DNA of 64,000 bases from Cellulomonas sp. SLBN-39 (GCF_006715865.1 NZ_VFOA01000001.1:496001-560000), one strand, 5' to 3'. Counted from the stretch's first letter, positions 25,876-35,694 are shown. Notes: generated from the letters alone by a model not told the origin. Numbers and translations are program-made.

Positions 25876-26283
25876 ATGGGGGCCCCGCGACGTCGTCGCG
25901 CAGCGGTGCTGGTCGCTGCGCTCGTCCTGATCACCGGCTGCACGACGGGTGCGCCCGAGCCGCCGGACGTCACGTGCACCACCGATCCCGCGGAGCCCGT
26001 CGGCGCCGAGGAGGCCGCGGTGTGCCTGTACGAGGGGTGGGTCGCCACGGACGCCGCCCTCGTCGACGCGTACGGCGCGCCCGGCGTCACCGAGGAGCTG
26101 CCCGTGGCCGTGGACGACCCGCAGATGCGCTGGGGCGGCTGCGCGCAGCCCGGCGAGACGCCCGAGCCTGTCGTGTGCACGTGGACCGGTGCGTTCGGCA
26201 ACGGCCAGGTGACGCTCGAGATGGCCGTGCAGGGCACCGACGCCGACGGCTACCGCGTCACCGAGGTGACCGTCGTCCGCTGA
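25876..26283 (+). CDS. Putative small lipoprotein
   Basis: A 135-residue protein starting GAPRRRRA, followed by a hydrophobic core and the lipobox LITGC (Cys near residue 22). The mature domain has further Cys residues at VTCTT, AVCLYEGW, GGCAQP and VVCTW, which could pair into two disulfides. I recognise no family. ATG 25864 is an alternative start adding four residues; I prefer 25876 because it begins the signal directly. It is divergent from the metallophosphoesterase and convergent with the tRNA. Confidence 0.75.
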   Translation: MGAPRRRRAAVLVAALVLITGCTTGAPEPPDVTCTTDPAEPVGAEEAAVCLYEGWVATDAALVDAYGAPGVTEELPVAVDDPQMRWGGCAQPGETPEPVVCTWTGAFGNGQVTLEMAVQGTDADGYRVTEVTVVR

Positions 26284-26295
26284 GCGGCCCCGCGG

Positions 26296-26369
26296 TGCCC
26301 CCGCCGGGGTTCGAACCCGGACTGGACCGGGTTTAAGCCGGTTGCCTCTGCCGGTTGGGCTACGGGGGC
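26296..26369 (-). tRNA. Class I tRNA with anticodon UAA (Leu anticodon without the long variable arm)
   Basis: This 74-base gene folds into a complete cloverleaf. The acceptor stem is GCCCCCG/CGGGGGC with discriminator A, followed by U8-A9. The D-arm has A14, A15 and G18G19 and a 3-4-bp stem. The anticodon stem is ACCGG/CCGGT with loop CTTAAAC, so the anticodon is UAA at 26335-26333. The variable loop has only 5 bases (CCAGT), and the T-arm is CCGGG-TTCGAAC-CCCGG. The A15-U48 Levitt pair and the G19-C56 contact are kept. Bacterial tRNA-Leu is class II with a long variable arm, so this body is anomalous for its anticodon, although the loop equals that of the Streptomyces bldA tRNA as I recall it. 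CCA is not encoded. Real charging identity is unknown. Confidence 0.85.
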
Positions 26370-26508
26370 GCGGCGCCATCGTGCCAGGGCATGGCACCGC
26401 GCGGCCACGCCTCGCACCGGCCGTGGGCGGGGACGGCGACGGCGACGGCGACAGCCCCGCACCGGACCAGCTGGGCTGGTGGTGCGGGGCCGTCGGGCGT
26501 CGTGCGGG

Positions 26509-28032
26509 TCAGTCCTTCTTCGCGTGCGCGTCGGACTTCTCGGCGGGCGAGCCGGCCTCGGCCTTCTGCGGGGGCAGGGCCTCCTGCTTCGCGTCGGCCT
26601 TCGGCGCGGCGGCGGCCTGCTCGGCGGGCTTGTCCTCGCGCGGCTTCGGCGGCACGGACGCGGCGCGGAACTCCGCGCGCGGGTCGTGCAGCGAACCGAG
26701 CGCGACGACCTCGCGGCGCAGCAGCACCGACCCGGTCCAGCCGGCCATGATGCGCAGCTTGCGGTTCACCGTCGGCATCGCGAACACGTGGTACGTGCGG
26801 TGCAGGACCCAGGCGAAGAAGCCGCGGACCTTGATCTTGCCGAACATCTGCGCCACGCCCTTGTACATGCCGAGGGACGCGACGGCACCGACGTTGCGGT
26901 GCTTGTACTCGGTCGGCTCGGCCGAGCGCATGACGCGCGCCAGGTTGTCGCCGATGTGGTTGCCCTCGCGCAGCGCGTGCTGGGCGTTGGGCGGGCAGGT
27001 CATGCCCGGGTTGTACAGGTCGGGCACGGCGGCGCAGTCACCGGCGGCGAACACGTCGGGGACGACCTCGCCGTCCGCCGTGGTGACCTGCAGCTTGGCG
27101 TTGCAGATGACACGGCCCATCTTGTCCAGCGGCAGGTCCGAGTCCTGCAGCACCGGGTTGGCCTTGACGCCGGCGGTCCACACGATCGTCTCGGCGTCGA
27201 ACTCCACACCGGTCGACAGGACGACGTGGCCGTCGACGCACGACGACAGGAACGTCGAGAGGTGGATCTCGATGTCGCGCTTGCGCAGGGTCTCGAGCGT
27301 GTAGCCGCCGAGCTCCTCCGACACCTCGGGGAGGATGCGCCGGCTGCCCTCGACGAGGACGAAGCGCATCTCCTCCTGCTCGATCTGCTTGTAGTGCCGC
27401 ACGGCGTACCGGGCCATGTCCTCGACCTCGGCGAGGGCCTCGATGCCCGCGAAGCCACCGCCGACGAAGACGAACGTCAGCATCTTCTTGCGCAGCTCGG
27501 GGTCCCACGTGCTCGAGGCGACGTCGATGCGCCCGAGGATGTGGTTGCGGACGGCGATGGCCTCCTCGACGTTCTTGAAGCCGATCGCCTGCTCCGCCAG
27601 GCCCGGGATGGGCAGCGTGCGAGCCACCGAGCCGAGGCCGACCACGAGGTGGTCGTACGTCACCCAGTACGCCTCGCCCTCGATGGGCGTGATCTGCACG
27701 CGGCGCTTGGCGTGCTCGATCTGCGAGACGTGGCCCTGCAGCACGTCGACGCCCTTGAGCGCGCGACGGTGCGGGGCGACGACGTTGCGCGGGTCGATGG
27801 ACCCGGCCGCGGCCTCGGGCAGGAACGGGGCGTACGTCATGTACGGCCGCGGGTCGACGACGACGATGGCCGCCTCGCGCTTGCCGAGCCGCTTGCGCAG
27901 CCGGCGCGCGGAGTACAGGCCGACCGTGCCGCCGCCGAGGACGAGCACGCGGGGGACCTTGCGCGGCTTGCCGGCGGGTGCCGGGGCGCTCGCTGCGGGG
28001 GCGTCGACCGACGCCGAGGACGACTGAGGCAT
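26509..28032 (-). CDS. ndh: Type II NADH dehydrogenase (single-subunit, FAD)
   Basis: A 507-residue flavoprotein with two Rossmann motifs: VLGGGTVGLYSA (FAD, near residue 32) and VFVGGGFAGIEAL (NADH, near 190). The VFAAGDCAAVPD segment contacts FAD. It oxidises NADH and reduces menaquinone without pumping protons, bound to the inner face of the membrane. Both ends carry extensions: about 25 Ala/Ser/Pro-rich residues at the N terminus and about 60 Ala/Lys/Glu-rich residues at the C terminus. The ATG at 28032 lies in the middle of a perfect 14-bp palindrome, suggesting operator control. Confidence 0.94.
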   Translation of the reverse strand: MPQSSSASVDAPAASAPAPAGKPRKVPRVLVLGGGTVGLYSARRLRKRLGKREAAIVVVDPRPYMTYAPFLPEAAAGSIDPRNVVAPHRRALKGVDVLQGHVSQIEHAKRRVQITPIEGEAYWVTYDHLVVGLGSVARTLPIPGLAEQAIGFKNVEEAIAVRNHILGRIDVASSTWDPELRKKMLTFVFVGGGFAGIEALAEVEDMARYAVRHYKQIEQEEMRFVLVEGSRRILPEVSEELGGYTLETLRKRDIEIHLSTFLSSCVDGHVVLSTGVEFDAETIVWTAGVKANPVLQDSDLPLDKMGRVICNAKLQVTTADGEVVPDVFAAGDCAAVPDLYNPGMTCPPNAQHALREGNHIGDNLARVMRSAEPTEYKHRNVGAVASLGMYKGVAQMFGKIKVRGFFAWVLHRTYHVFAMPTVNRKLRIMAGWTGSVLLRREVVALGSLHDPRAEFRAASVPPKPREDKPAEQAAAAPKADAKQEALPPQKAEAGSPAEKSDAHAKKD

Positions 28033-28038
28033 GCCTCA
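28025..28038 (-). promoter_or_regulatory. Perfect palindrome over the ndh start codon
   Basis: TGAGGCATGCCTCA is a perfect 14-bp palindrome centred on the ndh ATG, with TACCGT and TATGAG just upstream on the coding strand. It could be an operator or affect translation; I cannot assign a regulator. Confidence 0.4.
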
Positions 28039-28133
28039 TACGGTAGACGCGCACGGGCGCGCGCGCCGCCCCCGGAGGCCGTGACGGCCAGCACACCGGG
28101 ACCCCGTCCGCACCCGCGCAGGTCAGGGGGACG

Positions 28134-29600
28134 TCAGTCCTGCGGGGCCGGTCCCGCCTCGGCGTCCGCGAGCGCGACGGGCCGCCCCTCGACCCCGGCG
28201 TCGTCCCCGGGCGCCGGTGCGGGCAGCACGTGCGCGACCCGGACGGCGGTGATGCGCCGACGGTCGACCTCGCGCACCTCGATCCGCACGCGGGTCGCGG
28301 GCGGGCCGTCGTGCTCGTCGGCGACCTCGGTCGCCACGTCGACGCTGTCCCCGGGGCCGGGGATGCGGCCGAGCCGGGCCAGCACGTACCCGGCGACCGT
28401 CTCGTACGGCCCGTCGGGCAGCTCGACGCCGGTGCGGTCGCGGAACTCCTCGAGGGTGAGCCCCGCGTCGAGGTCCTCCTCGGTGCCGACCAGCGGTACG
28501 GGCACCACGTCGTACTCGTCGACGATGTCGCCGACGAGCTCCTCCAGCAGGTCCTCGAGGGTGACGATGCCGTCGGTGCCGCCGTACTCGTCGACGACGA
28601 CGGCGATGTGCGCGCCCGTCCGGCGCATCGTCGACAGGGTGGGCAGCACCGCGTTGGTGCCGGGCAGCGACAGGATCGGGCGCGTCACGTCACCGACCGT
28701 CGTGCCGGAGACCTGCACGATGGCCTCGACGACGCCGCCCCCGCCGCGCGTGTCGGGGTCCGCGTCCGCGTCGGCCACGGCGGTGGCCACGGGGGCGATG
28801 AGGTCGCGCACGTGCACGAACCCGACGATGTCGTCGAAGTCCTCGCCCGTGACGGGGTACCGCGAGTACGGCAGCGTGCCGACGAGCCGCGCGGCCGTCG
28901 CGATCGGCGACGACGCCTCGAGGAACTGCACGTCGGCGCGCGGGCGCATGACCTCGACGAGCGACCGCTCCCCCGCGGAGAACACGTCGGCGATGAGCCG
29001 GCGCTCGTCCTCCGGCAGGTCCGGGTGGGTGCGCACGAGGTCGCGCAGCTCCTCGTCGCTGATCTGCTCGCCCGTGGCGCGCGGGTCGAGCCCGAGCAGG
29101 CGCACCACGCCGTCGGTGGAGACGGACAGCAGCCACACCACCGGGCGCATGAGCGCCGCGAACCTGTCCAGCGGCGGCGCGACCCACAGCGCGACCCGCG
29201 CCGACTGCTGCATCGCGATGCGCTTGGGCGCGAGCTCGCCGAGCACCAGCGACAGGTACGCGATGACGAGCGTCAGCAGCACCAGCGCCACGCCCTCGGC
29301 CGTGCCCTGCGCGAGCCCGAGGTCGACGAGCAGCGGCGCGACCGACGGTGCGAGCGTCGACGCGCCGAACGCCGCGGAGAAGAACCCCGCGACGGTCACG
29401 CCGATCTGCACGGCGGCCAGGAACCGGTTGGGGTTCCGCGCGACCGAGGCGACCCGGGCACCACGGGTGGACTGCTTCTCGATCTGCACGAGCTGGGACT
29501 CGCGCAGCGACACCAGCGCGAGCTCGGTGCCGGCGAACACGCCGCCGACGAGGATGAACAGCAGGACGAGGCCGATGTCGGCCCAGATGTCGGCGGTCAT
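28134..29600 (-). CDS. CNNM/CorC-type membrane protein with CBS domains (hemolysin C-like)
   Basis: A 488-residue protein with a DUF21/CNNM membrane domain (about 1-190, four hydrophobic segments; conserved VLGELAPKRIAM). A CBS-domain pair lies at about 205-350 and a CorC/HlyC C-terminal domain at about 360-445 (DRTGVELPDGPYETVAGYVL). The linking motif DEYGGTDGIVTLEDLLEELVGDI is characteristic and is here split around residue 325. Family members are proposed magnesium/cobalt transporters; the older hemolysin name is misleading. The ATG at 29600 begins the first helix region. Confidence 0.93.
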   Translation of the reverse strand: MTADIWADIGLVLLFILVGGVFAGTELALVSLRESQLVQIEKQSTRGARVASVARNPNRFLAAVQIGVTVAGFFSAAFGASTLAPSVAPLLVDLGLAQGTAEGVALVLLTLVIAYLSLVLGELAPKRIAMQQSARVALWVAPPLDRFAALMRPVVWLLSVSTDGVVRLLGLDPRATGEQISDEELRDLVRTHPDLPEDERRLIADVFSAGERSLVEVMRPRADVQFLEASSPIATAARLVGTLPYSRYPVTGEDFDDIVGFVHVRDLIAPVATAVADADADPDTRGGGGVVEAIVQVSGTTVGDVTRPILSLPGTNAVLPTLSTMRRTGAHIAVVVDEYGGTDGIVTLEDLLEELVGDIVDEYDVVPVPLVGTEEDLDAGLTLEEFRDRTGVELPDGPYETVAGYVLARLGRIPGPGDSVDVATEVADEHDGPPATRVRIEVREVDRRRITAVRVAHVLPAPAPGDDAGVEGRPVALADAEAGPAPQD

Positions 29601-29683
29601 GGATCGTGTCCTCACAAGGATCGCGGTCCACCAGATCCTAAGCGTCTGCCCGGACACCCGCCCGGCAGCGCCCGGGACGAGAG

Positions 29684-29726
29684 GCAGCCCCGGCCGCACG
29701 CCTCAGGGGCGGACGGCCGGGGCTGC
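29684..29726 (-). terminator. Terminator after the HAAS-domain gene
   Basis: A perfect 13-bp stem GCAGCCCCGGCCG/CGGCCGGGGCTGC with a 17-base loop lies six bases past the stop codon. Confidence 0.8.
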
Positions 29727-29731
29727 GTCGT

Positions 29732-30832
29732 TCAGGGGGCGACCTGCGCGCCGCCGTCGGCCTGCGCGTCCGCGTCAGCGGTCCCGTCCGGGCCGGCCGC
29801 GCCGGTGGCCGGGACGATGCTGGGCGCCTTCTCGAACGGGAACGGCGGCGTGCGCGGCGCCCACTCGGGCGGGGCCTCGCCGAGGAGGTCGGGGACGAGC
29901 TCGTCGCTCGGCCAGCCCGTCAGCGGGTAGACGTTCCACCGCTCGCGCCCCTCGACGTCCGTCGCGCCGGAGAACCGCCAGGCCTCGGCCAGATCGGGGC
30001 GGGACCACAGCGTCTCGGTGTCGAAGACGGTCCGCACCGGACGGCCCCGGTCGTCGTAGATCTGCACGTCCTCCAGAGGGAACCCGTCGGAGTCGTAGAC
30101 GAAGAGGTTGCTCACCGGCATTCCGTCGACGACCACGCCGTCCATCGGCTCGGGATCCGAGCGCACGGTGACGACGGTGGTGCCGACGTCAGCGGCGGCG
30201 AGCCGCTCCTGGTAGCGGTTGACGTACCCCGCGACGGGGTACGAGACGACGAGGGTCACGACCGTCAGCATCGCGACGAGCGGCGCAGCGCGACGTCCGG
30301 ACAACCACCGGCCGCGCCCCACCTGCACACTCGCCCCCACGCAGAGGAGCACCATCACGGCGCCCAGCCCCGTCGTCGGCCACCAACCGGGCGTCACCAC
30401 GGCCGGCCCCAGCGCCCATCCGGTCACCTGGAAGACCACCCAGCCCCGCACGACCCACATCAGAGGCCGCAGAGCCGCCGAGGTCTCGGCGACGGCGGGC
30501 CACCAGGGCCGACGACGCACCCCTGCCAGGTCCTGCCTCACCGCGGCACGCAGCGCACCGAACCGGGCCTTCGCTCCCCCGCGGCGCGGGACGGCATCCA
30601 CACCCGCTGCGGCGCGCAGCTCGGCGGCGTAGGCGGCCGGCTCGCCGAACTCCTCGACGAGGTCCGCACCGTGGGGGCGCAGGTCGTCGGCGAGCGCGTC
30701 GGTCAGGTTGGCCTCGAGCCCGTCGGTCAGCTCCTCGACCTGCTCGGGCCCGAGATCGGCCAGCTCGGCGCGGACGGCGGCGGCGTAGGCCGCCACGCTC
30801 CGCGCGACCGGCACGTCCGTGGTGCTGCTCAC
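29732..30832 (-). CDS. HAAS-domain membrane protein paired with a PadR regulator
   Basis: A 366-residue protein. The N-terminal 80 residues are a HAAS-type helical domain (RAELADLGPEQVEELTDGLE and HGADLVEEFGEPAAYAAELR). Three hydrophobic helices follow at roughly 130-220, then a large Asp/Pro-rich C-terminal region that may lie outside the cell. HAAS proteins are typically encoded with PadR repressors and are thought to be signalling or anti-sigma-like membrane proteins; the exact job is unknown. Its ATG at 30832 overlaps the padR stop by four bases, so the two are co-translated. Confidence 0.85.
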   Translation of the reverse strand: MSSTTDVPVARSVAAYAAAVRAELADLGPEQVEELTDGLEANLTDALADDLRPHGADLVEEFGEPAAYAAELRAAAGVDAVPRRGGAKARFGALRAAVRQDLAGVRRRPWWPAVAETSAALRPLMWVVRGWVVFQVTGWALGPAVVTPGWWPTTGLGAVMVLLCVGASVQVGRGRWLSGRRAAPLVAMLTVVTLVVSYPVAGYVNRYQERLAAADVGTTVVTVRSDPEPMDGVVVDGMPVSNLFVYDSDGFPLEDVQIYDDRGRPVRTVFDTETLWSRPDLAEAWRFSGATDVEGRERWNVYPLTGWPSDELVPDLLGEAPPEWAPRTPPFPFEKAPSIVPATGAAGPDGTADADAQADGGAQVAP

Positions 30833-31158
30833 TGCGCTCCCCCTTCGCCGAGCAGGCGCGCCATGGTGCCGGCGAACTCCTGCCAGTCCTTGCGCTGCGT
30901 GGCCAGCACGGCCCGCCCCTGCGCGTTGATGCCGTAGTACTTGCGGTGCGGGCCCTCGTCGCTGGGCACGACGTACGACGTCAGGGCCCCCGACGCGTAC
31001 AGGCGGCGCAGCGTGCCGTACACGGACGCGTCACCCACCTCCTCGATGCCGGCGGCGCGCAGCCGCCGGACCACGTCGTACCCGTACCCGTCCTCGCGCT
31101 CGACGACCGCGAGGACGGCGAGGTCGAGCACCCCCTTGAGCAGCTGCGTGGTGTCCAT
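30829..31158 (-). CDS. PadR-family transcriptional regulator
   Basis: A 109-residue winged-helix repressor, typical of the short PadR class. The N-terminal helices LLKGVLDLAVLAVVER and GYDVVRRL lead into GDASVYGTLRRLYASG (recognition helix region) and the wing sequence HRKYYGIN; a C-terminal dimer helix follows. It begins at ATG 31158 with GGGAGG upstream. Its gene overlaps the HAAS gene, so it probably controls that two-gene operon. No clear ATGT/ACAT PadR box is visible in the upstream region. Confidence 0.93.
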   Translation of the reverse strand: MDTTQLLKGVLDLAVLAVVEREDGYGYDVVRRLRAAGIEEVGDASVYGTLRRLYASGALTSYVVPSDEGPHRKYYGINAQGRAVLATQRKDWQEFAGTMARLLGEGGAQ

Positions 31159-31345
31159 GCGCCCTCCCGGCGTCGGCGCCCGGCCCGGGCGCGGCCAGGA
31201 CGCCGGTGCCCGCCACGCTCCCGCGCCGGGCACCGGTGCCACCGGCGGAGCGGTCACCCCTCCAGCGACCGCACGGTGCACACTACTCCGCACTCCGCAC
31301 TACCGTCCAGAGCGGAATGCCTGTCCGCAGAGAGCACGCCTCGGA

Positions 31346-31397
31346 CGACGAAGGTGCGCGTGCTCCCGCGGCTCGCAGGACCACGCGCACCTCGTCG
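31346..31397 (-). terminator. Terminator after ppx
   Basis: A 16-bp stem with one bulged base pairs 31346-31362 with 31382-31397 around a 19-base loop, 20 bases after the ppx stop. Confidence 0.75.
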
Positions 31398-31416
31398 GGA
31401 GCGCGACAGGGGTGGG

Positions 31417-32373
31417 TCAGGCGGTGAGGCTCCAGGCGATGCCGTCGAGGATGTCGTGCTCGCTCGTCACCACGTACGTCAGCTCCCCGCCCGACGCGGC
31501 GACCTCGGCCCGCACGCGCGCGACCACCTCGTGCCACACCAGGGCACCGGCGCCGATGACGTCGACCCGCCCCGGGTGCAGGTACGGCATCGCGGCGCGG
31601 CGCTCGCGGGACGCCGCGAGCATGTCGGTGCACGACGCGAGGACCTCGTCGACCGTCAGCACCGCCCCGTCGATGCGCTCGCGCTGGTAGGCCGGCAGGC
31701 CGAGGGCGTGCGCGGTCAGCGTCGTGACCGAACCGGCGAGGCCGACGAGCGTCACCGTGCGGCCCAGCGGGACGACCGCCGCCGCCGCGTCGAGCGCCGT
31801 CCGCACGTCGGCCGTCGCAGCCTCGACCTGTGCGGCCGTGGGCGGGTCGTCGTGCAGGTGCCGCTCCGTCAGGCGCACCGACCCGACGTCCATCGACACC
31901 GCCGCGTCCGGCGCCTGCGTGCCCAGCACCAGCTCGGTCGAGCCGCCGCCGAGGTCCACGACGAGGAACGGGCCCGGCAGGCGCGCCGCGAGCACGCCCG
32001 TGGCGCCGCGGAACGACAGCCGCGCCTCCTCCTCGCCGTCGACGACCTCGGGCTCCACACCCAGCGCGGCCCGCACGCCGTCGACGAAGACGTCCCGGTT
32101 CTGCGCGTCGCGCGTCGCCGACGTGGCGACGAACCGGACGGCCTCGACGCCCAGCTCCTGGCAGGTCGCGTGGTACTCGCGCGCCATGGCGAGGGTGCGC
32201 TCCAGCGCCTCCGGGGCCAACCGCCCCGTGCGGTCGACGCCCTGGCCCAGCCGCACCACGTCGGCGCGCCGCACGTGGTCGACGAGCGTGCCGCTCGCGG
32301 GGTCGACGTCCGCGACGAGCAGACGGATGGAGTTGGTCCCGCAGTCGATGGCAGCCACACGCGTCACCGGCAC
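31417..32373 (-). CDS. ppx: Exopolyphosphatase / Ppx-GppA phosphatase family
   Basis: A 318-residue ASKHA-fold enzyme that hydrolyses polyphosphate or (p)ppGpp. The phosphate loops are present: AIDCGTNSIRLLVAD at the N terminus, FVATSATRDA near residue 82 and LVVDLGGGSTELV near 135. The short length, without a C-terminal HD extension, is typical of actinobacterial Ppx1-like proteins. It follows DUF501, divIC and eno in the conserved actinobacterial order. GTG 32373 is the chosen start; GTG codons a few positions downstream cannot be excluded. Confidence 0.93.
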   Translation of the reverse strand: MPVTRVAAIDCGTNSIRLLVADVDPASGTLVDHVRRADVVRLGQGVDRTGRLAPEALERTLAMAREYHATCQELGVEAVRFVATSATRDAQNRDVFVDGVRAALGVEPEVVDGEEEARLSFRGATGVLAARLPGPFLVVDLGGGSTELVLGTQAPDAAVSMDVGSVRLTERHLHDDPPTAAQVEAATADVRTALDAAAAVVPLGRTVTLVGLAGSVTTLTAHALGLPAYQRERIDGAVLTVDEVLASCTDMLAASRERRAAMPYLHPGRVDVIGAGALVWHEVVARVRAEVAASGGELTYVVTSEHDILDGIAWSLTA

Positions 32374-32449
32374 ATCGTGCCATCGCCGGCCCCCGCCTCC
32401 CGCCCGCGGTCCGCCGCCGCGCCCGGTGCCCGGCCCGCCGAGCGCCTCG

Positions 32450-33058
32450 TCAGCAGGTGCAGCGGTCGGGGCTCCACCGGTCCGCGACCAGCGCCAGCGT
32501 CTCGTCGCCGAACGGGCTGACGCCGGGCCCCGCGGCCAGCGCGTGCGCGACCAGCACGTGCAGGCACTTGACCCGGTGCGGCATGCCGCCGGCCGAGATG
32601 CCCGCGATCTCCGGCACGTCGCCGAGCTCGGCCCGGTCCGCCAGGTACGCCTCGTGCGCGCGCCGGTGCGCGTCCGCGAGCGCGGGGTCCTCGGCCAGCC
32701 GTGCCGTCATCTCCTTCATCGCCCCGGTCGCCTCGACCGAGCTGACGGCCGCGACGGCCTGCGGCGACGTGAGGTAGTACGTCGTCGGGAAGGGCGTGCC
32801 GTCGTCGAGGCGCGGCGCCGTGCGCACCACGAGCGGCCGCCCGCACACGCACCGGGCCGCCACGGCCACCAGCCCGCGCGGCACCCGGCCGAGCTGCTCG
32901 GCCAGGACCGCCCGGTCGGCATCGGTCACGGCCGCGGGCCCGTCGGTCGCGGGCACGACCGGCGGCGGCGTCCGGTCGGCGGCCGTCAGTCCGGGGGTGT
33001 CACGGTGCGCGGTCGGGTCGGCGACGGGCGGCACGGCGGCAGGCGTGGGGTCGGGCAC
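32450..33058 (-). CDS. DUF501 domain protein
   Basis: A 202-residue protein with about 45 Pro/Ala-rich N-terminal residues. The DUF501 domain follows, including RVPRGLVAVAARCVCGRPLVV, FPTTYYLTSP and GGMPHRVKCLHVLVAHALA. Its Cys residues (CVCG, KCLH and the terminal CTC) could bind a metal; that is inference. The family has no established function but is nearly always found between divIC and ppx in Actinobacteria. GTG 33058 is the likely start; the ribosome site is weak. Confidence 0.88.
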   Translation of the reverse strand: MPDPTPAAVPPVADPTAHRDTPGLTAADRTPPPVVPATDGPAAVTDADRAVLAEQLGRVPRGLVAVAARCVCGRPLVVRTAPRLDDGTPFPTTYYLTSPQAVAAVSSVEATGAMKEMTARLAEDPALADAHRRAHEAYLADRAELGDVPEIAGISAGGMPHRVKCLHVLVAHALAAGPGVSPFGDETLALVADRWSPDRCTC

Positions 33059-33096
33059 GTGCCCATTGTCGCAAGGGCGGACCGGGACGGCGGACG

Positions 33097-33113
33097 CCGG
33101 CAGGCCCTGCCGG
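33097..33113 (-). terminator. Short hairpin between divIC and the DUF501 gene
   Basis: CCGGCAG/CTGCCGG forms a 7-bp stem with a 3-base loop in the 69-base gap. It may attenuate readthrough rather than end transcription. Confidence 0.35.
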
Positions 33114-33127
33114 GCCGAGGGCAGGAC

Positions 33128-34057
33128 TCAGCCGTCGGACGCGGGCGCCGTGGCGTCCGGGTCCTCGCCCGTCGTCGGGCCCGTCGGGTCGGCCGTGTCC
33201 TGCCCGACCTCCATCTCCCCCGCCATCTCGACCGACTCCCACACCGTGGCGTACCAGGGCGACGTCGAGCCGCCGGCCTCGGGCGTCACCGCGCCCTCGG
33301 CGGCCGGCTCCTCCTCGACGACGGCGTCGGGGTCGACGACGAGGAACGCCGTCTCGCCCGGCATGACGAACGACAGCCGCTCGCGCGCCTGCGCCGTCAC
33401 GTACGCGGGGTCGTCCCAGCGCTCGAGCTCGGCGCGCAGGTCCTCGTTGGTCTCCACCGCCGCGGCGTGCTCGCTGCGCAGCGCCTGCAGCTCGGCCCGG
33501 TGCTGCAGGTACGTGGTCAGCGTGGGGTAGACCAGCACGAACGCGAGCAGCACGACGAGCGTGAGCACCATCGCGCGGACCGTGAACATGCGCGGCACCC
33601 GCACCTGCGAGCGCTCGGCACGCGGGGTGCCGCGCGGCGGCGTGGGCGTGCGCGAGCCCGACCGTCCCGCCGGACGCGCCGACGCAGCCCGGCCGCGCTC
33701 CCCCGGCACCGCCTGCGGCACGGCACCCGAGCGCGGCGCGGGCGGGCGTCCGGCGCGAGCCGCCGGGCCGGACGCCGGGGTGCGGGACGTCGACGTGCGG
33801 GGCGTGGCACCGGTGCGGGGGGCCGAGGACGTCCGCGGCGCGGCCGGGGTGCGCGGTGCGGCGGCGGGGGTCCGCGGTGCCGCCGGGGTCCCCGACGTCG
33901 GAGTGCGGGGTGCGGGCGTCCGCGGCGCCGCGGGGCGCTTGCCGGCCGGGCGCCCGCCACGGCCCGTCTGCGGGGTGCCGGACGCGGGGGTCGCGTCGCG
34001 CCCCGGTCGTCGACCGGACGCCCCGGGCGAGGGCGGGCGGCGCGCGGCGGACGACAT
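33128..34057 (-). CDS. Septum formation initiator protein (DivIC/FtsB family)
   Basis: A 309-residue single-pass divisome protein. The first 155 residues are a cytoplasmic disordered region rich in Pro, Arg, Thr and Ala, with many PRTPA-like repeats. One transmembrane helix (about 165-185, VLTLVVLLAFVLVYP) is followed by an extracytoplasmic coiled coil (HRAELQALRSEHAAAVETNE, LRAELERW) and the family motif DPAYVTAQARERLSFVMPGE. The C terminus is acidic. The family usually has 100-230 residues, so the N-terminal extension is long. It sits just downstream of eno, as in mycobacteria. ATG 34057 has only a weak ribosome site. Confidence 0.9.
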   Translation of the reverse strand: MSSAARRPPSPGASGRRPGRDATPASGTPQTGRGGRPAGKRPAAPRTPAPRTPTSGTPAAPRTPAAAPRTPAAPRTSSAPRTGATPRTSTSRTPASGPAARAGRPPAPRSGAVPQAVPGERGRAASARPAGRSGSRTPTPPRGTPRAERSQVRVPRMFTVRAMVLTLVVLLAFVLVYPTLTTYLQHRAELQALRSEHAAAVETNEDLRAELERWDDPAYVTAQARERLSFVMPGETAFLVVDPDAVVEEEPAAEGAVTPEAGGSTSPWYATVWESVEMAGEMEVGQDTADPTGPTTGEDPDATAPASDG

Positions 34058-34170
34058 GGCGTCGATTCTGCCCGCCAGGTGCACGATCGGCGCGGACGAC
34101 GGGGCCGCGCGCGTCGGTCTGCACAAGGTCGTCACGACCCCCGCCGGCCGCCGGCGCGAGCCCGGGCGCG

Positions 34171-34207
34171 CCGACGCCCGGCCCACCAGGGGTGGACCGG
34201 GCGTCGG
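34171..34207 (-). terminator. Terminator after eno
   Basis: A 17-position stem with one mismatch (34171-34187 with 34191-34207) and a 3-base loop lies 36 bases after the eno stop, separating it from divIC. Confidence 0.8.
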
Positions 34208-34242
34208 TGGCGGTCAGGCGCGGGGCCCGACCGGCAGGCGTG

Positions 34243-35562
<1,320 letters not shown>

Positions 35563-35694
35563 CTAGACCGGTCCCGACCCCCGGGCCGGGGGACCTTCGA
35601 CCAGCGGACGGACGCCGGTGATCAGGCACGACAGCACCCGGACCCGTGGCGCTCCCCCGGCCGCGCGGGCAGCGCGGCGTGGCACGATGCGGAC

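Noticed and set aside
26296..26369. Reading the tRNA as tRNA-Lys with a CUU anticodon
   Set aside because: The anticodon stem ACCGG/CCGGT fixes a 7-base loop CTTAAAC, so positions 34-36 are UAA; moving the frame breaks the stem.
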